Shown one piece after another: positions 1-9,119 of a stretch of 64,000 nt of DNA. Origin of the DNA: Bacteroidetes bacterium 43-93 (GTDB lineage: Bacteria; Bacteroidota; Bacteroidia; Chitinophagales; Chitinophagaceae). Location of the stretch: assembly GCA_001897855.1 (NCBI GenBank), contig MKUO01000018.1, forward strand, positions 403,603-467,602, given 5' to 3'. The notes under the pieces were generated by a model. That model was given only the letters and a program-made list of their open reading frames with translations. It ran no database searches and was not told the DNA's origin. How positions within the stretch are numbered: the first letter of the stretch is position 1; each line of letters begins with the position of its first letter. A program made the position numbers and the translations under genes.

Positions 1-949
1 AGAGTATCTCATCAATATCAAACTGCTGCACAATAGCCCCGATAGCATCCATGTCTTTATAGAGTTCGTCCGGGTTATTACCATCCACTTCTATCAGCAG
101 GTGTGCTTGTATATCTTCCGGAAGATTAATGCCCGTTGCCTTGGTATAGCGCATGGACCATTCCAGGGCATCGCGCTCCATAAATTCGAGCGCAGAAGGG
201 GTATAGCCGGCAAGGAAGATAGCATTGACCGCCTCACAAGCCTGCACTGCATTACGGAAAGGCACCAACATGAGCAGGTCATGTTTTACGGCAGGTATCA
301 ACCGCAATACGATTTTAGTGATAACGCCCAATGTACCCTCACTGCCCACCACCAGTTGTGTAAGATTATAACCAGTAGCATTCTTCAGCACGTTAGCGCC
401 CGTCCATATTATATTGCCATCGGGCATTACCATCTCCAGGTTTAGCACATAATCCTTTACCACACCATATTTTACTGCACGCGGGCCACCCGAATTTTCA
501 GAAACATTACCACCTATAAAGCACGAGCCCTTACTTGCCGGATCGGGGGGATAGAACAAACCCTGTTGCTTTACATGCTCCTGCAGTTCCTGCGTAATAA
601 CGCCCGGCTCTACTATTACCTGCAGGTTGCTTTTATCTACCTGTAATATCTTGTTGAAGCGCTTCATGTGCAGCACTACGCCACCATAAACAGGCAATGC
701 ACCACCACTAAGCCCGGTACCTGCACCACGCGGTGTTACAGGTATCAGATGCTCGTTGCAATAAGTCATGATCTTACTGATAGCATCTACCGTCGCCGGT
801 TCTATGACCACTTCGGGCATATAATGCAGGTCTTCCGTTTCATCGGATGCGCAATTGGCAAGTGCATCGTCGTCTGTATGCACAGAATGAATTCCTTGAA
901 TGGAACGGAAATAAGTTATATCCTCGGCCGTAATTTTTTTATAGGACAT
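1..949 (-). CDS. glcD: FAD-linked oxidase, GlcD (glycolate oxidase) family, 3' end outside window
   Basis: This gene oxidises a 2-hydroxy acid such as glycolate or lactate with FAD. The first 316 codons are visible and the reading frame is still open at base 1, so the C-terminal part lies off the window. The start is the ATG at 949. The N-terminal FAD-binding (PCMH-type) domain is clear: RGAGTGLSGG at residues 74-83, IGGNVSENSGGPR at 145-157 and GSEGTLGVIT at 202-211 are hallmark phosphate/FAD-contacting segments. The C-terminal substrate domain begins near residue 220. The exact substrate cannot be read from this fragment; D-lactate dehydrogenase is the main alternative. Confidence 0.88.
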   Translation of the reverse strand, partial: MSYKKITAEDITYFRSIQGIHSVHTDDDALANCASDETEDLHYMPEVVIEPATVDAISKIMTYCNEHLIPVTPRGAGTGLSGGALPVYGGVVLHMKRFNKILQVDKSNLQVIVEPGVITQELQEHVKQQGLFYPPDPASKGSCFIGGNVSENSGGPRAVKYGVVKDYVLNLEMVMPDGNIIWTGANVLKNATGYNLTQLVVGSEGTLGVITKIVLRLIPAVKHDLLMLVPFRNAVQACEAVNAIFLAGYTPSALEFMERDALEWSMRYTKATGINLPEDIQAHLLIEVDGNNPDELYKDMDAIGAIVQQFDIDEIL

Positions 950-983
950 GCCGCAAAGGTCTTACGAATAGCTCAAAATAAAA

Positions 984-1005
984 ATGCCCTCCATAAGGAA
1001 GGCAT
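984..1005 (-). terminator. Rho-independent terminator after the Cys-rich peptide gene
   Basis: A hairpin has arms ATGCCCTCC and GGAAGGCAT around ATAA (one G-U type pair). On the minus strand it is followed by a T-rich run (bases 977-983). It lies just downstream of the stop of the small Cys-rich gene and separates it from the glcD-like gene. Confidence 0.75.
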
Positions 1006-1026
1006 CTTATACAATAATCTAATAAC

Positions 1027-1236
1027 TTATGATTTTTTAGTGGTAGAAGAAGACATGTTTTTGTCGTCTTTCTTAGCTGTCTCGTCTTTTTTGCAGCAAG
1101 CTTTCTTTTCATCTTTCTTGCAGCACTCTTTCTTTTCGCCTTTTTTGCAGCATGCTTTTTCATCTTTCTTGCCATCGCAAGCGAAAGTAGCACCAGCAAT
1201 CACCAGGGCACCGAGCAATAATGTGAGCTTTTTCAT
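1027..1236 (-). CDS. Small exported Lys/Cys-rich repeat peptide
   Basis: This gene encodes a 69-residue protein of unknown function. Residues 1-20 form a signal peptide (MKKLTLLLGALVIAGATFAC), cut either by signal peptidase I after TFA or as a weak lipoprotein site at Cys20. The mature part is three tandem units of the form CCKK-x-EKK, so vicinal Cys pairs alternate with Lys/Glu/Asp, followed by a Ser/Thr/Lys tail. Vicinal cysteines suggest metal or redox chemistry, but this is inference. It has its own terminator downstream. A second overlapping frame is less likely because it has no signal sequence and no repeat logic. Confidence 0.7.
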   Translation of the reverse strand: MKKLTLLLGALVIAGATFACDGKKDEKACCKKGEKKECCKKDEKKACCKKDETAKKDDKNMSSSTTKKS

Positions 1237-1280
1237 ATTGGACTGTTTTTATATTTTTTACGAATATTGAAAGTACGAAT

Positions 1281-1937
1281 TTAAGCGATACTACCCAAAA
1301 CTGTGATGCCGCCCTGCACCATATCTCCAATTTTAACATCTATTTGGGTACCCAGCGGAAAATAAATATCTACCCGCGAGCCAAAACGGATGAAACCGAA
1401 CTCATCGTTCTGTTTTACAACCTCTCCTTCTTTAACATACCAGCAGATGCGCCTTGCCAGGGCACCGGCTATCTGGCGGATCAATAACTCCGACCGTCCA
1501 TTGCTTAATACCAGCGTAGTACGTTCGTTCTCGGTAGAAGATTTAGGATGCCATGCCACGAGGTATTTACCCGGATGGTATTTGAAATATTTCACCAGCC
1601 CCGCTATGGGGTTGCGGTTTACGTGCACATTCAGCGGCGACATAAAGATAGATACCTGCAGGCGCTTGTCTTTAAAGTATTCAGGTTCAAAGGTTTCTTC
1701 TATTACTACCACCTTACCATCTGCAGGGGCAATCGCCAGTTTGTCGTTGTAGGTAAAATCGCGGGCGGGTAGACGGAAGAACCAGATGATCCAGAACCAT
1801 AAAAGGAAACAAGCTACCTGTATGGGCCAGAACAACCAAACGATATCTATTAAAAACTTATAACACAAAAACCATATAATAGCCCATAATACAGAAGCTA
1901 TGAGGATGTATTTATAACCTTCGCGGTGTATTGACAT
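1281..1937 (-). CDS. psd: Phosphatidylserine decarboxylase proenzyme
   Basis: The enzyme decarboxylates phosphatidylserine to phosphatidylethanolamine at the inner membrane. At 218 residues it is the short (archaeal-type) form. Two hydrophobic segments at about 10-30 and 32-54 precede the catalytic domain. The self-cleavage site is read as Gly186-Ser187 within FIRFGSRVD, where Ser would become the pyruvoyl group; NVHVNRNP (103-110) is also typical. The gene lies downstream of cdsA and a CPBP protease on the same strand with a short gap, which fits a phospholipid-synthesis operon. Confidence 0.9.
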   Translation of the reverse strand: MSIHREGYKYILIASVLWAIIWFLCYKFLIDIVWLFWPIQVACFLLWFWIIWFFRLPARDFTYNDKLAIAPADGKVVVIEETFEPEYFKDKRLQVSIFMSPLNVHVNRNPIAGLVKYFKYHPGKYLVAWHPKSSTENERTTLVLSNGRSELLIRQIAGALARRICWYVKEGEVVKQNDEFGFIRFGSRVDIYFPLGTQIDVKIGDMVQGGITVLGSIA

Positions 1938-1968
1938 CAGTAAAATTTTGGAAATGCAAATGTAATGG

Positions 1969-2790
1969 TTATTCCACTATTGGTACAAACAGCCAGATGT
2001 ACGCCAGCACAAAAGGCGCGGATATTAACAAGGAATCAAAACGATCGAGCGCGCCGCCGTGACCGGGCATCATGGCGCCGGAATCTTTAACGCCTGCAAG
2101 GCGTTTGAGTTTAGACTCGAATAAATCACCCGCCGTACCTGCAATGGCCACAATAGCTGAGATCATCATCCAGTCAACCATCATAAAATGCGCCCTATGC
2201 GCATAATAGCCCCAAATAGCGCCGCCTGCTATGGTAAGTACCGCACCGCCGGCTGTACCTTCCCACGTTTTCTTGGGAGATATGGCAGAAAATGGTGTTT
2301 TACCGATGAATGAACCGACGATATACGCCATGGTATCGTTCATCCATATCATCAGGATCAGCGCTATGGGCAGTGAAAAATCTATATGCCGCAGCATGGC
2401 CATACTGAGCATTGGAAATAAAATATAACACAACCCGCCAATGGCATGCAACCCTGCCTGCCATGCAGTTTGCTTTGATAAGCTAGTTACCAAAACAAGC
2501 AACGGTGCGCATACGAGCGCTATGCCCAATACCTTATCCGGCAACAGAATGGCGGAAAAGAACAGGGCTAAAGCTATCGCCTGCGTTGCCCATGGCAACC
2601 ATGCAGGCAGGTACATATCGGGGGTAATGAGGTGTACTAACTTAAAATATTCACGGATACACAATACCTGTATCAAAGCCAGCAGTAGATATAATGCCCA
2701 GTCGACCCACAGCAATCCTGCCATCATGATGATGGAGAAGACGATAGCGCTGCCAAGGCGGGTGAAGAATGTAGGCCAGTTCATTGCCAT
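1969..2790 (-). CDS. cdsA: Phosphatidate cytidylyltransferase
   Basis: The enzyme makes CDP-diacylglycerol from phosphatidic acid and CTP in the membrane, the branch point of phospholipid synthesis. The protein is 273 residues with about eight hydrophobic segments. The family signature is intact near the C-terminus: SKLKRLAGVKDSG at 226-238, then PGHGGALDRFDS at 242-253, including the metal-binding Lys-Asp and Asp-Arg-x-Asp residues. It sits between the CPBP protease gene and psd, all on the minus strand with gaps of 22-31 bases, so the three are probably co-transcribed. Confidence 0.93.
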   Translation of the reverse strand: MAMNWPTFFTRLGSAIVFSIIMMAGLLWVDWALYLLLALIQVLCIREYFKLVHLITPDMYLPAWLPWATQAIALALFFSAILLPDKVLGIALVCAPLLVLVTSLSKQTAWQAGLHAIGGLCYILFPMLSMAMLRHIDFSLPIALILMIWMNDTMAYIVGSFIGKTPFSAISPKKTWEGTAGGAVLTIAGGAIWGYYAHRAHFMMVDWMMISAIVAIAGTAGDLFESKLKRLAGVKDSGAMMPGHGGALDRFDSLLISAPFVLAYIWLFVPIVE

Positions 2791-2812
2791 ATACCGCTAC
2801 AATATAAAGGTT

Positions 2813-3784
2813 TTATCCAAAGGGGTTAGTTTCGCGCTCTGCCCGCTCTTGTGGTGTAAAATCATCTGCCCAGGTAGGCGGCAACGGGGTGCGTGCCTTC
2901 CATAATAAATACGCCGATGCCGCAAACAATACAGCACCACCTGCTACCAAGCCTAGCGGAACAGCATTTTGATCCATTATGCGCTCTATGGAAGCATTCT
3001 GCTGCGCTATATAGGCAAGAAATATCTGCAAGCCATTGTAAAAGAAATGCGCCAGCATACTTGCGTACAACGAGCCGGTGATGTAGAAGGTAAAACAGAG
3101 CAATCCACCTGCTGCAAAAATGGATACGTAATTGAACGGGGTGCCATGCGCCAGCGCGAACAATACCGAAACAAGGAAACCTGAAAAGAATATCCTGCGG
3201 TTTTTCTGGTAAAAGAAGCGGAATAATATACCGCGGAAGAATAGCTCCTCGCCTATAGCCGGCAATAAGGCCATTACTATCAGCGCACGAAGAAATTCGC
3301 CAAAGGTCTTCATATCGAGGTAGGCCTTTTCTGCGGCTTCTATTTTATCCTGTGCTTCCTTAGCGCCTTTGCCCAGATCTATTAAGTGCATTAAACTACC
3401 CAACTCCAGGAACAAAGGCATGGCTCCCAGCCACATCAGCAGGATCAATATCCACTGAATAGGCTTACCCGGCTTTTGCAGGTGCAGGTAATATGTAACA
3501 CTGGGATGGGTTTGATTGGCGTATACCAATGGCGGCAGCAGGAAGACAGACATCGAAATAACACCCTGCAATATGATAGAAGCATTAATCAATGATTTAC
3601 TGGCATCCGCGCCTACCGTTGCTGCTTGCGCAACAGAATACCCCATCAGCTTAGGCCATAACATAGTGCATACCAATGTGGTAAAAGATGCAAACGTGAA
3701 AACCATGAGCCCAAAGAGGATAAGCTGCAGAAACCAGGGATACTCCCGCCAATAACGGTTGAACATTTTTATATAATTGCTCAC
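2813..3784 (-). CDS. CPBP-family intramembrane glutamic/metallo-protease
   Basis: This is a 323-residue polytopic membrane protein with a CPBP (CAAX protease and bacteriocin-processing) domain. The motifs are in order: EExxxR at Glu179-Glu180...Arg184, FxxxH ending at His213, and HxxxN at His246-Asn250. These are the active-site residues of the Rce1-like family. The N-terminal third has three hydrophobic segments and a charged loop (about 135-160). It is first in the cluster with cdsA and psd. The substrate is unknown; a housekeeping envelope role is inferred from context only. Confidence 0.82.
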   Translation of the reverse strand: MSNYIKMFNRYWREYPWFLQLILFGLMVFTFASFTTLVCTMLWPKLMGYSVAQAATVGADASKSLINASIILQGVISMSVFLLPPLVYANQTHPSVTYYLHLQKPGKPIQWILILLMWLGAMPLFLELGSLMHLIDLGKGAKEAQDKIEAAEKAYLDMKTFGEFLRALIVMALLPAIGEELFFRGILFRFFYQKNRRIFFSGFLVSVLFALAHGTPFNYVSIFAAGGLLCFTFYITGSLYASMLAHFFYNGLQIFLAYIAQQNASIERIMDQNAVPLGLVAGGAVLFAASAYLLWKARTPLPPTWADDFTPQERAERETNPFG

Positions 3785-3923
3785 AAAGGTAAATCAGGAT
3801 TGGCGCAATAATTGCTAATTAATTATTTAACCCGCCGGGAGATATATAATAATAAGGAGGTGTAAAACCGAACAAACGTTATCCTTTACTGTTATTAATA
3901 ATATCACATAGCGGATTTTTAAC

Positions 3924-3931
3924 TATTTTTG
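3924..3931 (+). promoter_or_regulatory. Candidate -7 promoter element for dxs
   Basis: TATTTTTG matches the Bacteroidota -7 consensus TAnnTTTG and lies 29 bases before the dxs ATG in the gap shared with the divergent CPBP gene. No clear TTTG -33 element was found at the expected spacing, so this is a moderate call. Confidence 0.4.
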
Positions 3932-3960
3932 GAGGATATTTTCAATTCTTTTTCTGGTAG

Positions 3961-5883
3961 ATGGAAGAAATAGCTGCAGGGCCTTTACTGAGCAATATCA
4001 ATTATCCGGCAGACTTACGTAAGCTGAACAGGACCGATCTGCAACAGGTTTGCAATGAGTTGCGCCAGTTTATAATAGACTGTGTCAGTGTTCATGGCGG
4101 GCATTTTGGCGCCAGCCTGGGTGTAGTAGAGCTTACCGTAGCACTCCACTACGTAATGAATACCCCAGACGATCAGCTGATCTGGGACGTAGGCCACCAG
4201 GCTTATGGCCACAAGATACTTACCGGCAGGCGCCAGGTATTTCATACCAATCGTAAATATGGCGGCCTCAGCGGCTTCCCTAAACGAACAGAAAGTGAAT
4301 ATGACGCATTTGGTGTAGGGCACTCCTCTACTTCCATATCCGCGGCATTGGGTATGGCCATTGCATCTAAATATAAGGGAGAAACAGACCGCCAGCATAT
4401 TGCCGTGATAGGCGATGGTGCCATGACAGCGGGGCTACCTTTTGAGGCACTGAACCATGCAGGCGTGAGCAACAGCAACCTGCTGGTGATCCTGAACGAC
4501 AATAATATGTCCATAGACCCGAATGTGGGTGCGCTGAAGGAATATCTTACCGACATTACTACTTCTTATACCTATAATAAATTCAGGGACGATGTATGGA
4601 AACTGCTGGGCAAGCTGCCCGCGGCAGACTTCCAGAAGATAGGTTCTAAGATAGAAGCCGGCCTGAAAGGCATGGTGTCTAAATCGAGCAACCTGTTTGA
4701 AGCGCTGAATATGCGCTACTTCGGACCGGTGGATGGCCACAATGTGCTGAAACTGGTAGAAACACTCGACCACCTGAAGCATATCCCCGGCCCTAAGCTG
4801 CTGCACATCAAAACAGTAAAAGGTAAGGGCTACGAACTGGCAGAAAAAGACCAGACCCTGTGGCATGCCCCCGGCACATTTGATAAGATCACCGGGAAGA
4901 TCAATAAAAAGATAACAACCGTTGCCGAACCTCCTAAATACCAGGATGTGTTTGGACATACCATCATAGAACTGGCAGAGAAGAACCCGCTTATTATGGG
5001 TATCACCCCTGCTATGCCATCGGGCTGCTCCCTGAAATTTATGATGGAGAAAATGCCTGACCGTGCGCTGGACGTGGGCATTGCCGAGCAACATGCTGTA
5101 ACATTGAGTGCCGGCCTTGCCACAAGGGGCATGAAGGTGTTCTGTAATATCTATAGCTCGTTCATGCAACGTGCCTACGATATGGTGATACATGATGTAG
5201 CGATACAAAAGCTGCCTGTTATCTTCTGCCTGGACCGTGCCGGCCTTGTTGGCGACGACGGTCCTACGCACCACGGCTGCTATGATATACCATACATGCG
5301 CTGCATACCAAACATGGTAGTAGCTGCCCCTATGAACGAGGCAGAGTTGCGCAATATGATGTACACCGCACAACTGGACGAAAATCAATTGCCATTTGTA
5401 ATACGCTACCCACGCGGGCAAGGTGTAATGCCGGAATGGCGTACGCCGATGGTGAAGCTGGAAATAGGTAAAGGGCGTAAGATAAAAGATGGGGAAGATG
5501 TTGCCATCCTGACGATAGGCCACCCCGGCAACTTTGCTATGGTAGCCTGCGATGCTCTAGCAAAAGAAGGATTGAATCCTGCGCATTATGATATGCGTTT
5601 TGCCAAACCATTAGACGAAGAGCTGCTGCACGAAATAGCACATAAATTCAGCAAGATCATCACTGTAGAAGACGGTACTATTGTTGGTGGTTTTGGCAGT
5701 GCGGTACTGGAATTCATGGCAGAACATCATTACACACCTGAAGTGAAGATGCTGGGCATACCGGACAGGTTAGTAGAGCATGGCAAGCCGGAAGAACTAC
5801 ACCGCGAATGCGGCTACGATGCCAAAGGCATTGCAGATGCTGTACGCGAACTGGTAAGCGAACAAAGTAAAGTGATGATATAA
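3961..5883 (+). CDS. dxs: 1-deoxy-D-xylulose-5-phosphate synthase
   Basis: The enzyme condenses pyruvate with glyceraldehyde 3-phosphate using thiamine diphosphate, the first step of the MEP isoprenoid pathway. The protein is 640 residues, the usual length. Visible motifs are the catalytic-His segment GGHFGASLG (46-54), the thiamine-diphosphate motif GDGAMTAG (151-158) followed downstream by NDNNMSIDPN, and the pyrimidine-binding glutamate in DVGIAEQHAV. The C-terminal transketolase domain is complete. ispE, another MEP-pathway gene, lies at 16.4 kb. The gene is followed by a terminator. Confidence 0.96.
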   Translation: MEEIAAGPLLSNINYPADLRKLNRTDLQQVCNELRQFIIDCVSVHGGHFGASLGVVELTVALHYVMNTPDDQLIWDVGHQAYGHKILTGRRQVFHTNRKYGGLSGFPKRTESEYDAFGVGHSSTSISAALGMAIASKYKGETDRQHIAVIGDGAMTAGLPFEALNHAGVSNSNLLVILNDNNMSIDPNVGALKEYLTDITTSYTYNKFRDDVWKLLGKLPAADFQKIGSKIEAGLKGMVSKSSNLFEALNMRYFGPVDGHNVLKLVETLDHLKHIPGPKLLHIKTVKGKGYELAEKDQTLWHAPGTFDKITGKINKKITTVAEPPKYQDVFGHTIIELAEKNPLIMGITPAMPSGCSLKFMMEKMPDRALDVGIAEQHAVTLSAGLATRGMKVFCNIYSSFMQRAYDMVIHDVAIQKLPVIFCLDRAGLVGDDGPTHHGCYDIPYMRCIPNMVVAAPMNEAELRNMMYTAQLDENQLPFVIRYPRGQGVMPEWRTPMVKLEIGKGRKIKDGEDVAILTIGHPGNFAMVACDALAKEGLNPAHYDMRFAKPLDEELLHEIAHKFSKIITVEDGTIVGGFGSAVLEFMAEHHYTPEVKMLGIPDRLVEHGKPEELHRECGYDAKGIADAVRELVSEQSKVMI

Positions 5884-5903
5884 CTTGACTATTAAAATAT
5901 CAT

Positions 5904-5923
5904 AAGCCACCGCAAGGTGGCTT
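5904..5923. terminator. Terminator between dxs and the convergent restriction-modification gene
   Basis: A perfect 8-base-pair hairpin, AAGCCACC / GGTGGCTT with a GCAA tetraloop, is followed by TTATTTT. It lies 21 bases after the dxs stop and also falls just past the end of the convergent gene on the minus strand. Confidence 0.85.
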
Positions 5924-5950
5924 TTATTTTCCCTCATAAGATTATTACCA

Positions 5951-8251
5951 TTATCCAATCAAATCTTTTATATCTGTTTGAATGCTTTTTTCTACAGCCT
6001 TAATTTGGACTTTATGGTTTTCAACCTCTAGGTGCTTTTTTACTATTGCATCCTGAACTTTACGTTGAGGAATTGGAACTTTTATTTTAACAAATATACT
6101 ATCCTCTATCGTTCTCCTTCTATCCACACTACCATGCATTAATTGTTTGTATAATTCACGCATCGCAGACGAACGTAATAAGATTTCGAGAAATAAAACA
6201 TTTAAGTTTAAACTACTATTTTTAAATTTCCAGATGTTGTAAGCGGGGCTGACTGCAGCCATATCATATTTGGTTTGAAACCCAAGTACTCCTTCGTCTA
6301 TCGGGAACCCTATGACTAGATCATTTTTATAAACACGGTTATATTTGGATATATCTGAACTAGCTATCCGTTTTTTGAATTTATCGCCTTGGTCAATTAA
6401 GCCATCATTCATCGTTATCGACATTATGGGCACATTTTTCGCTTGGCCAATTTTCCCATTGTTGGCTGGCTCTAGTATATCTCCTAAACAATACACGTCA
6501 TGTTCCGTATTTGGAAGATCTGGTATTGTAATATATGGAGCAGCACTTAAAACATAATTATTGTCTTTAATTTCTGATACATCGATTTTTTTAATACCTA
6601 AACCTAACAAATAATCCTCCGCTTGTGTTTCTAAATTCTTTTCAGACAACACCAATTCCAGATCATTTAAACCATCTATCCTTTTTCTCTTTTTGTCTAA
6701 AGTATATCCATCATTCTTTACGGTAAAATGCCAAAAATGTCCTTTTGTTTTTGATTTTCTTACGTCAGTAAAATATAGAATACTTGCTTTAGCACGGTTA
6801 TATGGTTCAAATGAACCCCGTGGAAGAGATATTACACTTTTTAACGTTGCATTTTCCACTAAATACTTTCTTACAGCTTCATAAGAGTGACTGTTTTTAT
6901 TTGTAAGAAATCCATCTGGCGCAATCATGGCTACCCTACCCCCATCCTTTAATGATCTAAAACAATGTTGAGGACATATTATATCTCCATTTCTGCTAGG
7001 TATAACGTATTTATCACCATATCTTGTTTTTTGTGCAAACGGATAGTTGGTTATTACAACATCGTATTCCTTATCTACGGGATTTGCTAAACTGTCTTGC
7101 TTTACGATGTTATTATGTCCATCGCCCGCAAGTATCATATTCATTTTCGCGATACTTGCCGTTCTAGTTAACTCTGATCCATACAGAGTTTGCTCTTTAA
7201 GGACTTTAATATTAAAATCCGTTTGCGCCATAGTATCCATAATGTGTTTAAAGGCAACAATAAGCATACCTCCTGTACCACAGAATGGGTCATAAACTTT
7301 CTCTCCAATTTGTGGATTAACCAACTTTACGAGTGTTTTTACGACATGCCTAGGTGTAAATATTTCTCCCAAATCTGAAGGATTGCTTGCAGAATATGAA
7401 CGTATAAAGTACTCAAACGCATCACCTTTAATATCAGCGTTTATATCAGTAAGTTGCAACCCATCAAGTAATGTAATTATTTCTCGTAGATTATCTGGAT
7501 GCTTTATTTTTAGTCCCTGAAATATAGTTTCATCCTTGTATTCATGTGAAAACCACTTAAGAACAGTGTCGCTAACATAACTTAATAGTTCCTGTCCCTT
7601 CTTTTCTTTGAAATAATCCCAACGGTATACCCGATCTATTTTGGATTTTAAACCGATTTCTTCTTTACCGTCTTCGACCTCACTTAAAACTTTCAGAAAC
7701 AATATATTGGAAAATTCCGTGAATCGTTCTAGGCCTTGCTGTAATCCTTCTTCTCTTAATAAATCATTTACGGTTTCAAAGATAGATATAAGTTCCCCTC
7801 TCGATTTTATAACTCTTTTATCTAGGGTATTAACCTCATTGGTAGTAAGGTATTGAAGCGCTAATGTTTCTCGTATTAATTCATCAATATCTTCGCCATT
7901 TAGAATTAATGGCTTGTTTACTTTTGCATGAATTGCTTTTGTAAATACGCCATCGGTCGCAAAAACTAAAGGCGCATTTATTTTGCTTGCGTATTCCAAG
8001 CCCTGGTTCAAAGCTTCTTGAATATTTTGACCTGGCTTTTTTGCTTCTATAACTGCTAAGGGGTCATCAGACCCCATAGCATATAGCGTATAATCAGGTC
8101 TTTTACCTTGCAATTTTTGTTTCTGCTCGGATGTCTTGACACGTTGCTGATAGACATTTCTATTTGCCGAGTTTGGATTATTATCCCAGCCTAAGTTAGT
8201 AAGCTGATTATCTATTAGTATTTCAGTATCACGTTCTATTCGCAAAGACAT
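5951..8251 (-). CDS. Single-chain restriction-modification enzyme (nuclease-N6-methylase-TRD), Type IIG-like
   Basis: This 766-residue protein appears to carry cutting, methylation and target recognition in one chain. Residues about 1-120 form an HsdR-N-like PD-(D/E)xK nuclease: Asp53 in KRPDY, then Glu69-Ala-Lys71 in VIEAKK. Residues about 160-560 are an HsdM-like N6-adenine methylase with the SAM motif DPFCGTGG (321-328) and the catalytic motif TNYPF (401-405; Tyr replaces the usual first Pro of NPPF). From about 600 to the end is one HsdS-type recognition domain plus a helical spacer. No separate R, M or S gene is adjacent. The DNA is visibly more AT-rich than dxs and truB on either side, which suggests acquisition. 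Confidence 0.8.
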   Translation of the reverse strand: MSLRIERDTEILIDNQLTNLGWDNNPNSANRNVYQQRVKTSEQKQKLQGKRPDYTLYAMGSDDPLAVIEAKKPGQNIQEALNQGLEYASKINAPLVFATDGVFTKAIHAKVNKPLILNGEDIDELIRETLALQYLTTNEVNTLDKRVIKSRGELISIFETVNDLLREEGLQQGLERFTEFSNILFLKVLSEVEDGKEEIGLKSKIDRVYRWDYFKEKKGQELLSYVSDTVLKWFSHEYKDETIFQGLKIKHPDNLREIITLLDGLQLTDINADIKGDAFEYFIRSYSASNPSDLGEIFTPRHVVKTLVKLVNPQIGEKVYDPFCGTGGMLIVAFKHIMDTMAQTDFNIKVLKEQTLYGSELTRTASIAKMNMILAGDGHNNIVKQDSLANPVDKEYDVVITNYPFAQKTRYGDKYVIPSRNGDIICPQHCFRSLKDGGRVAMIAPDGFLTNKNSHSYEAVRKYLVENATLKSVISLPRGSFEPYNRAKASILYFTDVRKSKTKGHFWHFTVKNDGYTLDKKRKRIDGLNDLELVLSEKNLETQAEDYLLGLGIKKIDVSEIKDNNYVLSAAPYITIPDLPNTEHDVYCLGDILEPANNGKIGQAKNVPIMSITMNDGLIDQGDKFKKRIASSDISKYNRVYKNDLVIGFPIDEGVLGFQTKYDMAAVSPAYNIWKFKNSSLNLNVLFLEILLRSSAMRELYKQLMHGSVDRRRTIEDSIFVKIKVPIPQRKVQDAIVKKHLEVENHKVQIKAVEKSIQTDIKDLIG

Positions 8252-8413
8252 TGTGTATTATTTGCCCATAAGTTGTTTATCTACTAGCTGCCTATTTCCT
8301 ACGTTGACACAATACATTAATTTGATTTTATCAGTTTAATATGAAATGTGCTGCTAACATACTTATTTTCCTCATTATTATCCACAGCACGGTTAGCCTT
8401 AAACTTTATTTTC
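8252..8413. other. AT-rich spacer between the restriction-modification gene and truB
   Basis: This gap of 162 bases lies upstream of the restriction-modification gene start and just after the truB stop. It should hold the promoter of the restriction-modification gene. No convincing hairpin or open frame was found. Confidence 0.4.
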
Positions 8414-9112
8414 TTATTTTTTCCCAACCCAGGTTTCCTTCCAATATTTGCCCCATGCTTCGGGGGTGAGCGCATCCGCCACATCAAAATCTCCGATCTT
8501 AGTGCGGCGGAGTTCCTGCAGGTAGCCCCCGCAGCCCAATTCTGCACCAAAATCATTTGCGAGAGAACGGATATATGTGCCCGTGCTACATGCCACGCGG
8601 AAGTGCACTTCGGGTAATGCTATTTTAGTGATCTCAAATTCTGTAATAGTAACGGGGCGGGCTTCCAGCTTTACTTCGACGCCTGCACGTGCCAGGTCGT
8701 AAGAACGCTCCCCATCTTTTTTAATGGCAGAATGCACGGGAGGCACCTGCATAATATCGCCTGTAAACTTTTTTGCTGCTGCAAGGATCTCCTCTTCAGT
8801 AATATGGTCAAAAGGTTTAGGATTTTCCGGCTGGCTTTCCAGGTCGTAAGTAGCTGTGCTGGCACCCAAATGGATGATGCCTGTATATTCTTTAGGTAAC
8901 CTTTGGTATTCGCTTATCTTTTTAGTGAAATCGCCGGTACAGCATATCAGCAAACCTGTAGCCAGGGGATCCAGCGTACCTGCATGGCCAATTTTAAGGC
9001 GTGCCATTATCTTTATCTTGTTGATCGCATCGAAGGAGGTCCATTTATATGGTTTGTCAATTAATATGACCCCGCCCTTTTTCAGTTCCTGTACACCCGA
9101 CAATTGTTGCAT
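8414..9112 (-). CDS. truB: tRNA pseudouridine(55) synthase
   Basis: The enzyme converts U55 to pseudouridine in the T-loop of tRNAs. At 232 residues it is the compact TruB without a long C-terminal PUA domain. The catalytic Asp48 sits in GHAGTLDPLATG (42-53), the N-terminal KPYKWTSFD (20-28) is typical, and GTYIRSLANDFG near residue 180 is the second family motif. The start is the ATG at 9112, which overlaps nothing; repeats begin just upstream. Confidence 0.95.
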   Translation of the reverse strand: MQQLSGVQELKKGGVILIDKPYKWTSFDAINKIKIMARLKIGHAGTLDPLATGLLICCTGDFTKKISEYQRLPKEYTGIIHLGASTATYDLESQPENPKPFDHITEEEILAAAKKFTGDIMQVPPVHSAIKKDGERSYDLARAGVEVKLEARPVTITEFEITKIALPEVHFRVACSTGTYIRSLANDFGAELGCGGYLQELRRTKIGDFDVADALTPEAWGKYWKETWVGKK

Positions 9113-9119
9113 GGCCGCA

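Noticed and set aside
939..1199. Second minus-strand frame over the Cys-rich gene, Lys-rich
   Set aside because: It has no signal peptide and runs past the terminator at 984-1005 into the glcD start; the Cys-rich frame explains the repeat structure.
668..1270. Open frame of 200 codons on the plus strand
   Set aside because: It overlaps the glcD-like gene and the Cys-rich peptide gene, both better supported by motifs, signal peptide and terminator.
4435..5523. Long open frame on the minus strand opposite dxs (362 codons)
   Set aside because: It lies wholly inside dxs, which has all motifs and standard length. The antisense frame has no motif, no signal sequence and unusual Tyr/His-rich composition.
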